NCBI RefSeq assembly: GCF_003490595.1
Contig: NZ_QQGY01000001.1
Location: 186,001 to 250,000 of the forward strand
Reading direction: 5' to 3'
DNA length: 64,000 nucleotides
Source: Haemophilus haemolyticus_L
GTDB lineage: Bacteria; Pseudomonadota; Gammaproteobacteria; Enterobacterales; Pasteurellaceae
Under the pieces are notes generated by a model, which had not been told where the DNA came from, did no database searches, and worked only from the letters and a program-made list of their open reading frames with translations. This document shows, one piece after another, positions 8,689-16,643 of the stretch (its first letter is position 1; each line of letters opens with the position of its first letter). A program made the translations under genes and the position numbers.

Positions 8689-8718
8689 GAGAAATTGGAA
8701 TTAGGTTTCCAATTTCTC
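8689..8718. terminator. Perfect 12-bp hairpin, terminator of the ABC uptake operon
   Basis: GAGAAATTGGAA (8689-8700) pairs perfectly with TTCCAATTTCTC (8707-8718) over a 6-base loop. Read on the minus strand it is followed by ATTTTTC, so it fits a rho-independent terminator for the ABC ATPase gene whose stop lies inside it. The centre also matches the GGAA-N5-TTTCC motif found upstream of the neighbouring genes. Confidence 0.7.
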
Positions 8719-9438
8719 TATTCCATAAATCTCTCTTCTTTCTACATCAAATTTCACGCTTATATCAAAGGCTTTTGCAAGATTCGCTGAATTTAGCACC
8801 GCTTGTGTTTTGCCTGTCGCAATGATTTTCCCCTTGTTGAGCAAAATCACTTCATCACAGTATTTGTATGCAAGGGATAAATGATGGATCGCTACAACGC
8901 AAGTATGCTGGGGCGTGAGCGATTTTAATTGTTCTATCATGTCTATTTGATAATAGGGATCGAGTGGTGCGATTGGTTCATCGGCAAGCAATAGTGGCGC
9001 ATTTTTGATACAACAACGAGCGAGTTGCACTCGTGCTTTTTCTCCGCCTGATAGTTTTTGAAAGGATTTATTAAGCAAATGTTCTATCGAAAATTTTTGT
9101 GAAATCTCCGTGATTTTTGACCGCTCTTTTGCCGATGATAAGGGGGAATTTAAGCCGAGAGCAATCACATCATAAACCGATAAATCCCAATGGATATTGG
9201 TATCTTGAGACAGATAAGCGAGTTGCAGGCTTTTTTCCGTTGTACTCATTTTGCTTAACGGGCTATTCCCAAAATAAATTTCACCTTTTGTAATAGGTAA
9301 AATTCCTGCAATCGTTTTGAGCAAAGTTGATTTACCCGCACCATTTGCGCCCATAATGCCGATCAGTTTTCCTTTAGGAAGCGTGCAGCTGATGTTGTTT
9401 AAGCCATAAGGCTGAGAAAGGTTTTCGATTCTAATCAT
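8701..9438 (-). CDS. ABC transporter ATP-binding protein (BtuD/FecE type)
   Basis: 245 residues from the ATG at 9438 (an upstream extension would only duplicate the permease end in another frame). Walker A is MGANGAGKSTLL, signature LSGGEKARVQLARC, Walker B LLLADEPIAPLD and H-loop AIHHLSLAYK. It powers import through the FecCD/BtuC-type permease whose stop codon overlaps this start (TAATG), showing translational coupling. Substrate is that of the operon: cobalamin is the leading guess because the outer-membrane receptor resembles BtuB; ferric siderophore or haem remains possible. Confidence 0.85.
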   Translation of the reverse strand: MIRIENLSQPYGLNNISCTLPKGKLIGIMGANGAGKSTLLKTIAGILPITKGEIYFGNSPLSKMSTTEKSLQLAYLSQDTNIHWDLSVYDVIALGLNSPLSSAKERSKITEISQKFSIEHLLNKSFQKLSGGEKARVQLARCCIKNAPLLLADEPIAPLDPYYQIDMIEQLKSLTPQHTCVVAIHHLSLAYKYCDEVILLNKGKIIATGKTQAVLNSANLAKAFDISVKFDVERREIYGIEKLET

Positions 9439-10415
9439 TATCTTGCCAACTTGCGTTGCTCCGTAATTAAAATCCAAATTAAGCAAGGTGCGCCAATGAT
9501 TGCGATGAGCGTACCAATATAAATATGTGAAAAGATTGGAATATATTGCACGCAAAGATCCGCAATAAGTAGCAATAATGCGCCAAGTAATGCACTGGTG
9601 ATGTAAAGTTGTGATGGGCGTTTTTTTAGCAAGAGACGAGCAAAGTGCGGTGCGATTAAGCCAACAAAACCGATAGTGCCTGTTTGCGGAATCGTTGCAC
9701 CCACTAATAATGCTACGCCAAAGGTCGTGATGAAAAAGCTACGTTTAGGATTCACGCCCATTGTACTCGCAGTTTCTTCACCGAAGGTGAGCAAGTCAAT
9801 ATAGCGGCGTTCACGATATAAACAGAACAATCCCAATAATACGATTGGAAATGAAATGAGTAGCGTGTCAAGTTTTGCCCACACAAGAGAGCCTTGTAGC
9901 CAGCGGTAGAGTTCAGCTAACGCCCACGGGTTTTCTGCGTTCGAAAGTAGTAATGCAACAGCAGCAGAGAGCAACATATTGACGGCTAAACCACTTAAGA
10001 TCATCGCTGTTGTACCATGATTTTTAGCGATTAAATAAACCAATAAAAAACTAGATAACGCACCAGCCACACCGCCAATAAGCAACAGACTTAAGGGCAC
10101 GGAAAAATAATAGAGCAAAAAGACACTGATGGTGGTGGCGCCGGCACTACTGCCCAATAATCCAGGGCTTGCCAGTGGATTTTGAAATATCCCCTGCATT
10201 GCATTGCCTGCTAAAGCAAGGCTTGCACCAGTTAAAATGGCTAATCCGAGGCGCGGTAGGCGAATATCAAGCAATACGAGCGAGCGCATATCCGTGAGCA
10301 CACCATCGGCATTTTTGAGATGAGCAAAATCGCCGAGCTGATGATAAATTGCAAAGCCGCTAATCAACAGCAACGCGAAGAAAAGTGCGGTATTTAATTT
10401 TAATGTTTTGGTCAA
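9438..10415 (-). CDS. ABC transporter permease (BtuC/FecCD family)
   Basis: 325 residues with about ten membrane helices, a length and profile typical of the FecCD/BtuC family. Family landmarks include LAGNAMQGIFQNPLASPGLLG in the N-terminal half (the coupling and gate region) and GTIGFVGLIAPHFARLL near residue 250, which matches the GFVGLxxPHxxR motif of the cytoplasmic loop. It forms a homodimeric channel in the inner membrane with the ATPase encoded downstream. It follows the binding-protein gene by 27 bases, consistent with one transcript. Confidence 0.88.
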   Translation of the reverse strand: MTKTLKLNTALFFALLLISGFAIYHQLGDFAHLKNADGVLTDMRSLVLLDIRLPRLGLAILTGASLALAGNAMQGIFQNPLASPGLLGSSAGATTISVFLLYYFSVPLSLLLIGGVAGALSSFLLVYLIAKNHGTTAMILSGLAVNMLLSAAVALLLSNAENPWALAELYRWLQGSLVWAKLDTLLISFPIVLLGLFCLYRERRYIDLLTFGEETASTMGVNPKRSFFITTFGVALLVGATIPQTGTIGFVGLIAPHFARLLLKKRPSQLYITSALLGALLLLIADLCVQYIPIFSHIYIGTLIAIIGAPCLIWILITEQRKLAR

Positions 10416-10442
10416 TGATCAATTTCCTATGTAATCCAAATA

Positions 10443-11228
10443 TCATTTTAATTGTTGATAAATCTTCTCTGCCCCTTGCCACACGCCGTGATCAAAGCAA
10501 TAAGTATATTTCATTGGAATACGAAAGTGCGGTCGATTTTTAAAAAGATTTTGCAAAAGCGGATGTTTAAGCAATTCCGCTTGCTCGTTATAACTTTGTT
10601 GGTCGCTGATTTCAATCAACACGTTGGGTTCGGCTCGTAACACTTTTTCAAGAGAAAAATTTTGTGCCGTAAGTGGTGTTTTTAGCGGGGTTAAGCCTAG
10701 CAAGTTAAGTAAAGTAGGATACTGTGGCGTATAAGTTTCTACAATGCCTGTATCTGAAAGTATTAATGTGTCAGTGAGTGATAGATTGAGGCGAGAATCT
10801 TGTAATTTAAGTTTATCGATTAAAGATTTCGCATGGGTTTCGTTACCCGTGAGTTTGCCCAAGTGCAATATTAGCCCAAATAATTGTTCTGCCGTTTGTG
10901 GCGTGTCATTAATTGGTTCAATTTTTGCCCCGAGTTTTTTTAAATCTGCTACAAGTTGTGGATAAAAGGTTTCATTGATCAGAAACGTTTTATCGAGATA
11001 GGGCAATAATGCAGTGAGTTGTGGCTCAAGGGTTGGTTTATCCACATTGAGTTTATCCAACATCATCAAGGGATTTTTAGAATAAGGAGATTGTGCGGCA
11101 ATTTGCTCAGGACGTGCAATTTCCGACAAAAGACGATCGCTACAAAGCGTAAGCGAGACAAATTGCTCCGACGCATGCGAAGTCAAGGGCAAGAAAAGTG
11201 CGGTTAAAATTAAACGAGTTTTTTGCAT
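10443..11228 (-). CDS. Periplasmic binding protein of the BtuF-like class
   Basis: 261 residues with a Sec signal peptide (MQKTRLILTALFLPLTSHAS) and no lipobox. Two-lobed helical-backbone class binding protein (BtuF/FhuD fold): N-lobe motif VSLTLCSDRLLSEIARPEQI, a central linker helix, then a C-lobe with SLEKVLRAEPNVLIEI. Length is near BtuF of E. coli (266). It should take the ligand released by the TonB-dependent receptor and hand it to the permease. Ligand specificity cannot be read from the sequence alone; a cysteine in the N-lobe is conserved in appearance with other SLC-type members, which I take only as a hint. Confidence 0.75.
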   Translation of the reverse strand: MQKTRLILTALFLPLTSHASEQFVSLTLCSDRLLSEIARPEQIAAQSPYSKNPLMMLDKLNVDKPTLEPQLTALLPYLDKTFLINETFYPQLVADLKKLGAKIEPINDTPQTAEQLFGLILHLGKLTGNETHAKSLIDKLKLQDSRLNLSLTDTLILSDTGIVETYTPQYPTLLNLLGLTPLKTPLTAQNFSLEKVLRAEPNVLIEISDQQSYNEQAELLKHPLLQNLFKNRPHFRIPMKYTYCFDHGVWQGAEKIYQQLK

Positions 11229-11304
11229 ATAGATAATAATAATACGCTACGCCGTTAATAATGTAAAAAGGCGTGCTAAGCACGCCCTTATAGGTGGATA
11301 ATAA

Positions 11305-13248
11305 TTAGAACGATCCTTTCAATCCAACGTAAACATTACGTCCTTCTTGGCCGTAGCCAAGGTAGTTTTCATATTTTTTGTCGAATAAATTGTTGAGGTT
11401 TGCATAAATCGTCAAGTTCGGGATAACTTTATAATTCACGCCAATATTCGCTAAAGTGTAAGAGGGCATTTGGGTGCGAAGAGGATAAGTTCCGATACGT
11501 TTGCCCACATAAGAAACATTTGCATCAGTACTCCATTGTTCGGTAATTTGATATGCCACACCTGCATTGGCAGTATGTTTCGGACGATATTTTACTTCAA
11601 CACCATTGCTATCTTTTGCACGCATATAGGTGTAGTTAGTGTAAGCGGTCAATTTTTCGGTAAGTTTTCCGTTATATGCTACTTCTACGCCTTTAATTTT
11701 GGTAATACCATCAGAGTTAATTGAACGAGAAACAGAATTTGGCCATACGCCTATTGTTTCTGTGGTAATTAAACGATCTACGTTACGTCCAAAGTAAGTA
11801 ATATCAAGGCTGTGTACTTTATCGTTAGTTTCAATCAATAAACCAACATCTCCACCACGGCTGCGTTCAGGTTTTAAGTCAGGATTTCCGATAAATTTAC
11901 CACTCCAGCCATAAAATTCAGTCATAGTTGGGTTTTGAATAGCAGTCCCTAAACTTGCATGCGCTTTAAAGTTTGGAGATAAGCGATAAGCTCCTGAAAT
12001 ACGTCCTGTCCATGCATTTTCATATTGCGAGCTGCTGTTGTAACGTCCACTAACAGAAAGGCTATGATCATCTTTAGTAAAAAGGCGATATTCTGCTGCT
12101 GCACTTTTCTCTGTTAATTTTTTATTTTGGAAAGTAGCAAAAGAGGATTGGGCATCATAGTGCGTATTTTGATATTCGCTTAAGAAGCTAAAGGCTTGTT
12201 TTACATCACCTTCACGATCAAAATTTACATCTAATTGATAATTTGCGTTAAGTTTTTTACCATCATAGTAGCTATCATTTCCACTTTCTGTGGTATCGCT
12301 ATCTGTTTTAACATGGCTCACGCTAACTTTATTTTTGAATAGTTCATCATCGCTACCGACATAACTGCTGAGTTTGAATACGGTTTCACGCATGCGAGTA
12401 TAGCTGTCTGAAGTTGGGTTAATTTCAACCAAACGACCATTACTAAATGAAGAATTATCATAATGCCCTGTTTGTGAAGAATGAGAAGCTAATACTTCTA
12501 CGCCTTTATCGCCAATATCGTAGCCTAAACGAACAGAAGTATTATCGCGGTGGAATTTATCTTTCTCAACAGCTCCACCTGTCGTAAATTGTGTACCATT
12601 TTCTGCGGTGTAATGGAAAGTGTGTGAGCTAATCGCTGAAATGCCATGAGTACGATGACTGTCGCCGTGAACAGCATAATAGAAACCGTTATTTTGTCCT
12701 GAAACAGTAACTGAAGCATCGCGGGTGCGATGAGATCCAGTGCCAAAATCGAAATCAACATTGAATGGTTTATCCTTGTATAAGCCACTTTTGGTAGTGA
12801 TATAAATTACACCGCCCATTGCATCACTACCCCACAGAGCAGATTGTTCGCCACGTAGTACTTCAATGCGTTCAATGTTGCTCAATGATAAACCACCGAA
12901 GTCATAGCCATAGCCTGTTGCAGGGTTTACTTTTACTCCATCAATAATCACAGCAGTGTGATTAGTTTCAGAGCCACGAACAGAGAAATTGGTTAATGTA
13001 CCACGACCGCCATAAGCCATCATCGTTACTCCCGGCACAGTCTTCAACACATCACTCACATAAGTCGCATTACGCTCTGCAAAATCTTTTTCTGTTAATA
13101 CGGTAACAGACGACGCTGTTTGGTGAAGGCTGATAGGGGTGGCGGATGCTGAATACACATTGATCGGTTCAAGCTCGGTTTTGGTTTCAGCTTGTACAAA
13201 AGCCGATGCACTCAATAAAAGTGCGGTAGTAATTAAGTTAGTTTTCAT
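11305..13248 (-). CDS. TonB-dependent outer-membrane receptor, BtuB-like
   Basis: 647 residues from the ATG at 13248, chosen because GAGGAACC precedes it and a signal peptide (MKTNLITTALLLSASAFVQA) follows; a longer frame to 13302 adds a non-signal extension. A TonB-box-like segment (ELEPINVYSAS) precedes a plug domain with VRGSETNHTAVIIDG and VLRGEQSALWGSDAMGGVI; the ~22-strand barrel ends in NLFDKKYEN...VGLKGSF with a terminal Phe. The plug and C-terminal motifs are closest in memory to BtuB (RGPRSAxYGSDAIGG; NLFDKDYET). It heads an operon of receptor, binding protein, permease and ATPase, a complete uptake route. No B12 riboswitch is seen upstream. Confidence 0.85.
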   Translation of the reverse strand: MKTNLITTALLLSASAFVQAETKTELEPINVYSASATPISLHQTASSVTVLTEKDFAERNATYVSDVLKTVPGVTMMAYGGRGTLTNFSVRGSETNHTAVIIDGVKVNPATGYGYDFGGLSLSNIERIEVLRGEQSALWGSDAMGGVIYITTKSGLYKDKPFNVDFDFGTGSHRTRDASVTVSGQNNGFYYAVHGDSHRTHGISAISSHTFHYTAENGTQFTTGGAVEKDKFHRDNTSVRLGYDIGDKGVEVLASHSSQTGHYDNSSFSNGRLVEINPTSDSYTRMRETVFKLSSYVGSDDELFKNKVSVSHVKTDSDTTESGNDSYYDGKKLNANYQLDVNFDREGDVKQAFSFLSEYQNTHYDAQSSFATFQNKKLTEKSAAAEYRLFTKDDHSLSVSGRYNSSSQYENAWTGRISGAYRLSPNFKAHASLGTAIQNPTMTEFYGWSGKFIGNPDLKPERSRGGDVGLLIETNDKVHSLDITYFGRNVDRLITTETIGVWPNSVSRSINSDGITKIKGVEVAYNGKLTEKLTAYTNYTYMRAKDSNGVEVKYRPKHTANAGVAYQITEQWSTDANVSYVGKRIGTYPLRTQMPSYTLANIGVNYKVIPNLTIYANLNNLFDKKYENYLGYGQEGRNVYVGLKGSF

Positions 13249-13293
13249 TAAGTTGGTTCCTCTTTTTAAAAAGTGCGCTATTTTGACACAATA

Positions 13294-13306
13294 GAAATTC
13301 ATTTCC
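13294..13306. promoter_or_regulatory. GGAA-N5-TTTC dyad upstream of the TonB receptor
   Basis: On the minus strand the sequence reads GGAAATGAATTTC, the same dyad type as the three phased copies near 8 kb. It lies 46-58 bases before the receptor start codon, a location suited to an operator. The controlling protein is unknown. Confidence 0.35.
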
Positions 13307-13407
13307 TAGTTGAGAATTTTCATTTCCTTTACAAATTCTGTTCATTTTGTAAAAAAATTCGTTTTTTAACCGCACTTTTTCGCCTTTATCCGTCTTGCGC
13401 TTTCAAG

Positions 13408-13413
13408 TATAAT
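13408..13413 (+). promoter_or_regulatory. -10 element for glyQ
   Basis: A perfect TATAAT lies 33 bases before the glyQ ATG. The matching -35 position (13385-13390, TTTATC) is a poor match, so assignment rests on the -10 and position. Confidence 0.4.
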
Positions 13414-13446
13414 GCGGGCATTTTTAATCACATTAGATCAACGATT

Positions 13447-14355
13447 ATGAGCACAAAATTTAACGTAAAAACATTCCAAGGTATGATTTTAGCCCTGCAA
13501 GAATATTGGGCAAACCAAGGCTGCACCATTGTTCAGCCGTTTGATATGGAAGTGGGCGCAGGTACTTCTCACCCAATGACCGCATTGCGCGCATTAGGCC
13601 CAGAGCCAATGGCATTTGCTTATGTGCAACCTTCACGTCGTCCAACCGATGGTCGTTATGGCGAAAACCCAAACCGTTTACAACATTACTATCAATTCCA
13701 AGTGGTGATTAAACCGTCTCCAGATAACATTCAAGAACTCTATTTAGGTTCACTTGAAATGCTCGGTTTCGATCCGACACAAAACGATATTCGTTTCGTG
13801 GAAGATAACTGGGAAAACCCAACCTTAGGTGCTTGGGGCTTAGGCTGGGAAGTATGGTTAAACGGGATGGAAGTGACTCAATTTACTTATTTCCAACAAG
13901 TGGGTGGCTTAGAATGTAAACCTGTCACGGGCGAAGTGACTTACGGTTTAGAGCGTTTGGCAATGTACATTCAAGGCGTAGATTCTGTGTATGACTTAGT
14001 TTGGTCTGATGGCCCGCTTGGCAAAACCACTTATGGCGATGTTTTCCATCAAAATGAAGTTGAGCAATCAACCTATAACTTTGAACACGCAAACACAGAT
14101 TTCTTATTCTACTGCTTCGATCAATACGAAAAAGAAGCACAAGAGTTATTAGCCTTAGAAAAACCATTACCATTGCCTGCTTATGAGCGTATTTTAAAAG
14201 CGGCACACAGCTTCAACTTGTTAGATGCACGCAAAGCGATTTCGGTAACCGAACGCCAACGCTATATTTTACGCATTCGTGCCTTAACCAAAAGTGTGGC
14301 AGAGGCCTATTATGCAAGCCGTGAAGCCTTAGGTTTCCCAGGTTGTAAAAAATAA
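13447..14355 (+). CDS. glyQ: Glycyl-tRNA synthetase alpha subunit
   Basis: 302 residues from the ATG at 13447, the family length (303 in E. coli); the longer open frame to 13273 runs through the promoter and is rejected. Class II synthetase core: TFQGMILALQEYWANQGC at the N-terminus, RPTDGRYGENPNRLQHYYQF (motif 2 region) and GLERLAMYIQGV (motif 3). It pairs with the beta subunit GlyS as alpha2-beta2 to charge tRNA-Gly. Here glyQ and glyS are separated by about 4.2 kb, including an apparent insertion of accessory genes. Confidence 0.97.
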   Translation: MSTKFNVKTFQGMILALQEYWANQGCTIVQPFDMEVGAGTSHPMTALRALGPEPMAFAYVQPSRRPTDGRYGENPNRLQHYYQFQVVIKPSPDNIQELYLGSLEMLGFDPTQNDIRFVEDNWENPTLGAWGLGWEVWLNGMEVTQFTYFQQVGGLECKPVTGEVTYGLERLAMYIQGVDSVYDLVWSDGPLGKTTYGDVFHQNEVEQSTYNFEHANTDFLFYCFDQYEKEAQELLALEKPLPLPAYERILKAAHSFNLLDARKAISVTERQRYILRIRALTKSVAEAYYASREALGFPGCKK

Positions 14356-14373
14356 CATTTAAAGGTAATTCAC

Positions 14374-14403
14374 AAAAGTGCGGTGAAATTTAACCGCACT
14401 TTA
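14374..14403. repeat. Inverted pair of uptake signal sequences
   Basis: AAAAGTGCGGT and ACCGCACTTT form a stem around a short AT-rich loop between glyQ and the next gene. Paired USS of this kind often serve as terminators in Haemophilus, but this one ends only about ten bases before an RBS and start codon, so it may allow read-through. Confidence 0.65.
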
Positions 14404-14413
14404 GGAGAGCAAA

Positions 14414-14674
14414 ATGAGTAAACCCATTCTTTATTATGCGGCAGATTGCCCTGATACTGCGCCATTTGTGGCTGAGTTAAAACGCTTGGGCGTGGATTAT
14501 GAGTCAGTGGAAGTACTATCTTCCATCCCGAATTTGAAACAATGGTTACGCTTGCGTGATCGTCACGCCGCATTTGATGATGCAAAAGCACAAGGCTATG
14601 CGGGCTTTCCGGCGTTATTGTTAGATGACGACCGTGTTATTTTGGATGAATCCAAATTAAAAGAGATTTTTTAA
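14414..14674 (+). CDS. Glutaredoxin-like small protein
   Basis: 86 residues with a thioredoxin-fold start: KPILYYAADCPDTAPFVAEL, in which CPDT occupies the CxxC position but keeps only the first cysteine. YAGFPALLLDDDRV supplies the cis-Pro loop. The length fits glutaredoxin-related proteins. A one-cysteine active site suggests a monothiol or non-redox role; no further function is evident. It lies between glyQ and a small membrane protein gene that begins five bases after its stop. An AGGAGAGC RBS precedes the ATG. Confidence 0.6.
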   Translation: MSKPILYYAADCPDTAPFVAELKRLGVDYESVEVLSSIPNLKQWLRLRDRHAAFDDAKAQGYAGFPALLLDDDRVILDESKLKEIF

Positions 14675-14678
14675 AGTA

Positions 14679-15116
14679 ATGAAGAAAGTCGGGTTTTGGC
14701 AATTTTTATTTAAAATTGGCGATGATTATTTAATGTTTTTACGTAACTTAACGCCAGCAGTGTTATTTTTATCACTGGCATTATTTATGTTTTCTGAACT
14801 GGATTGGCGGCATTGGGAGTGGGGTAATCTGCTTGTGCTATTTTTATGCCTCGCTTCCGGATTTATTGCACTTAGTGTAATGGCAATTAATACCGTCTTT
14901 TTTGTACGTAAGATGCTGAAAACCTTAAGAACACTGAGTGGAGAGAGCGAACTTGATGAAAATATTGGTACGCTCGCATTATTTAAAATGCTCTGGCTGG
15001 AAAGCAACAGTAAACAGTTAATCTTTTTTGCGGTAGTCAATATTGTTGCGGTATTTATGGTGTTAGTTTACGGCACCAAATATGCATTGAATTTTTATAG
15101 CTCAATTCAGCATTAA
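14679..15116 (+). CDS. Uncharacterised inner-membrane protein
   Basis: 145 residues with three hydrophobic segments (about 23-40, 50-72 and 112-135) separated by short charged loops. No motif I recognise. It follows the glutaredoxin-like gene by four bases and precedes the phosphatase gene by 17 bases, so all three may share a transcript. Start ATG is preceded by AAAGTA, a weak RBS, consistent with coupling to the upstream gene. Confidence 0.55.
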   Translation: MKKVGFWQFLFKIGDDYLMFLRNLTPAVLFLSLALFMFSELDWRHWEWGNLLVLFLCLASGFIALSVMAINTVFFVRKMLKTLRTLSGESELDENIGTLALFKMLWLESNSKQLIFFAVVNIVAVFMVLVYGTKYALNFYSSIQH

Positions 15117-15133
15117 ATGATTAAGTCTCAAAT

Positions 15134-16411
15134 ATGAAAAAAATAACCCTAAAATTTACCGCACTTTTGCTCGGCTCTGCTTTAGCAACTAGTGTGTTAG
15201 CAACAGAAAATAGCCTAAATTCCTCAAGTGCTGATTATGAATTAGAGAAAGTATTGATTTTCAGCCGACACGGATTGCGTTCACCAGTGGAAAAAGATCC
15301 GCAAGAAATGGCGAAATATTCCCCTTATGAATGGGCAAAATGGAATGTACCATCTGGCTATCTCACGGCAAAAGGGACGGTGCTAGAAACTTATTTCGGG
15401 CAGTATTTAGGTCAATGGCTTGCAGATAAAGGATTATTAACAACAGAACGTTGTGCATCAGGCGAAGGTATTTTCGCTTATGCCAATGGAGTGCAACGCA
15501 CAATTGCAACAGGTCAGGCGATTGTTTCTGGTGCATTTGCGGGCTGTAATGTTCAACTGCAACATCACGGTAAAATTGGTTCAGAAAAAGATCCAATTTT
15601 TAACACGCAGGCGCATAATCCAAGTAAAGCCTTGATTGAATCTGCAAAAAATAACGTTGATTTAACCGCTTTACAGCAAAAATTAGCGCCAAATTATGCG
15701 CTATTGAGTGAAATTATCGATTACAAAAACTCACCAAACTGCTTACAAAAAGGCGAATGTGATTTAGGTGGAAAAGTCGGTGAATACAGTATTAAAGACG
15801 GCAAGTCGGTCAAAATTACGGGTTCTATCAGCACAGGAAAGAAAATTGTCAGTGCGTTATTGCTTGCACATTATGTGGGTAAGCCTGATTCAGAAATCGC
15901 AAACGGCCGCGTAGATAGCCAAGAAAAATGGCGTGCAATTAACGAAATTAAAAACGAATATTACCGCACTTTATTTAAAAACAACGAAGCGTTGGCGCAA
16001 AATGCCTCATATCCGTTATTGGCATTTATTCAGCAACAGCTAAATAGTGAGAACAAAATTAGCTTATTAGTTGGACACGATTCTAATATCGTCGCTCTGC
16101 TTGCAGCACTAGGTGTTGAGCCTTATGAATTGAATGATTCATTGGAAAATATCCCAATCGGTGGCAAGTTACTATTTGAAGTGTGGAAGCACAAACCAAG
16201 TGGCAAGCTCAAATTTAAGTTGGATTATGTGTATCAAAGCACTGAACAACTGATTAACATCACGCCATTAAGTTTAGCAACACCACCAAACCAAACAGCA
16301 TTAACCCTCAAAGGCTGTGAAAAAGATGAAAAGGGCTTTTGTGATTATGAGCGTTTTCAACAGGTGTTGAGGGAGAGTGTTGAAAAGGGTAAGCAGTTAG
16401 AAAATAAATAA
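15134..16411 (+). CDS. agp: Periplasmic histidine acid phosphatase, glucose-1-phosphatase type
   Basis: 425 residues with a signal peptide ending near VLATENS. The catalytic motif is FSRHGLRSP (RHGxRxP, His about residue 46) and the distal proton donor motif is LLVGHDSNIVALLAALG. Several stretches follow E. coli Agp closely: YANGVQRTIATGQAIV, YVYQSTEQL and a C-terminal GCEKDEKGFC disulfide pair. The enzyme should hydrolyse glucose-1-phosphate or related esters in the periplasm, releasing phosphate and sugar. USS copies lie inside the coding sequence, including at the start (TTTACCGCACTTTTG), as in native genes. Confidence 0.85.
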   Translation: MKKITLKFTALLLGSALATSVLATENSLNSSSADYELEKVLIFSRHGLRSPVEKDPQEMAKYSPYEWAKWNVPSGYLTAKGTVLETYFGQYLGQWLADKGLLTTERCASGEGIFAYANGVQRTIATGQAIVSGAFAGCNVQLQHHGKIGSEKDPIFNTQAHNPSKALIESAKNNVDLTALQQKLAPNYALLSEIIDYKNSPNCLQKGECDLGGKVGEYSIKDGKSVKITGSISTGKKIVSALLLAHYVGKPDSEIANGRVDSQEKWRAINEIKNEYYRTLFKNNEALAQNASYPLLAFIQQQLNSENKISLLVGHDSNIVALLAALGVEPYELNDSLENIPIGGKLLFEVWKHKPSGKLKFKLDYVYQSTEQLINITPLSLATPPNQTALTLKGCEKDEKGFCDYERFQQVLRESVEKGKQLENK

Positions 16412-16643
16412 TGCTGGTAAATGTAGTCAATGCCTTTACCAATGAAATTATTGTATTAGTTTAACGCACCAAATAGTAAATGGTTGTAGTGGGAAATCTA
16501 GGATTAATTAGCTTTTAAAAGCATATTAATTTTTAAAAAGTAAAGTATGCCTAGACATCTGAACAAAAATTTATAGTATAAAAAATTTTAATGAAATAGC
16601 CCATATTATCTAATAGAATGAGAATTCTAATAGGAGAAGTTAA

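Noticed and set aside
12525..12788. Small membrane-like frame within the TonB receptor gene
   Set aside because: It overlaps the receptor in another frame on the same strand; the receptor has clear homology across this region.
13249..13446. Cobalamin riboswitch upstream of the BtuB-like receptor
   Set aside because: The leader is too short and has no B12 box on the minus strand; only the GGAA-N5-TTTC dyad stands out.
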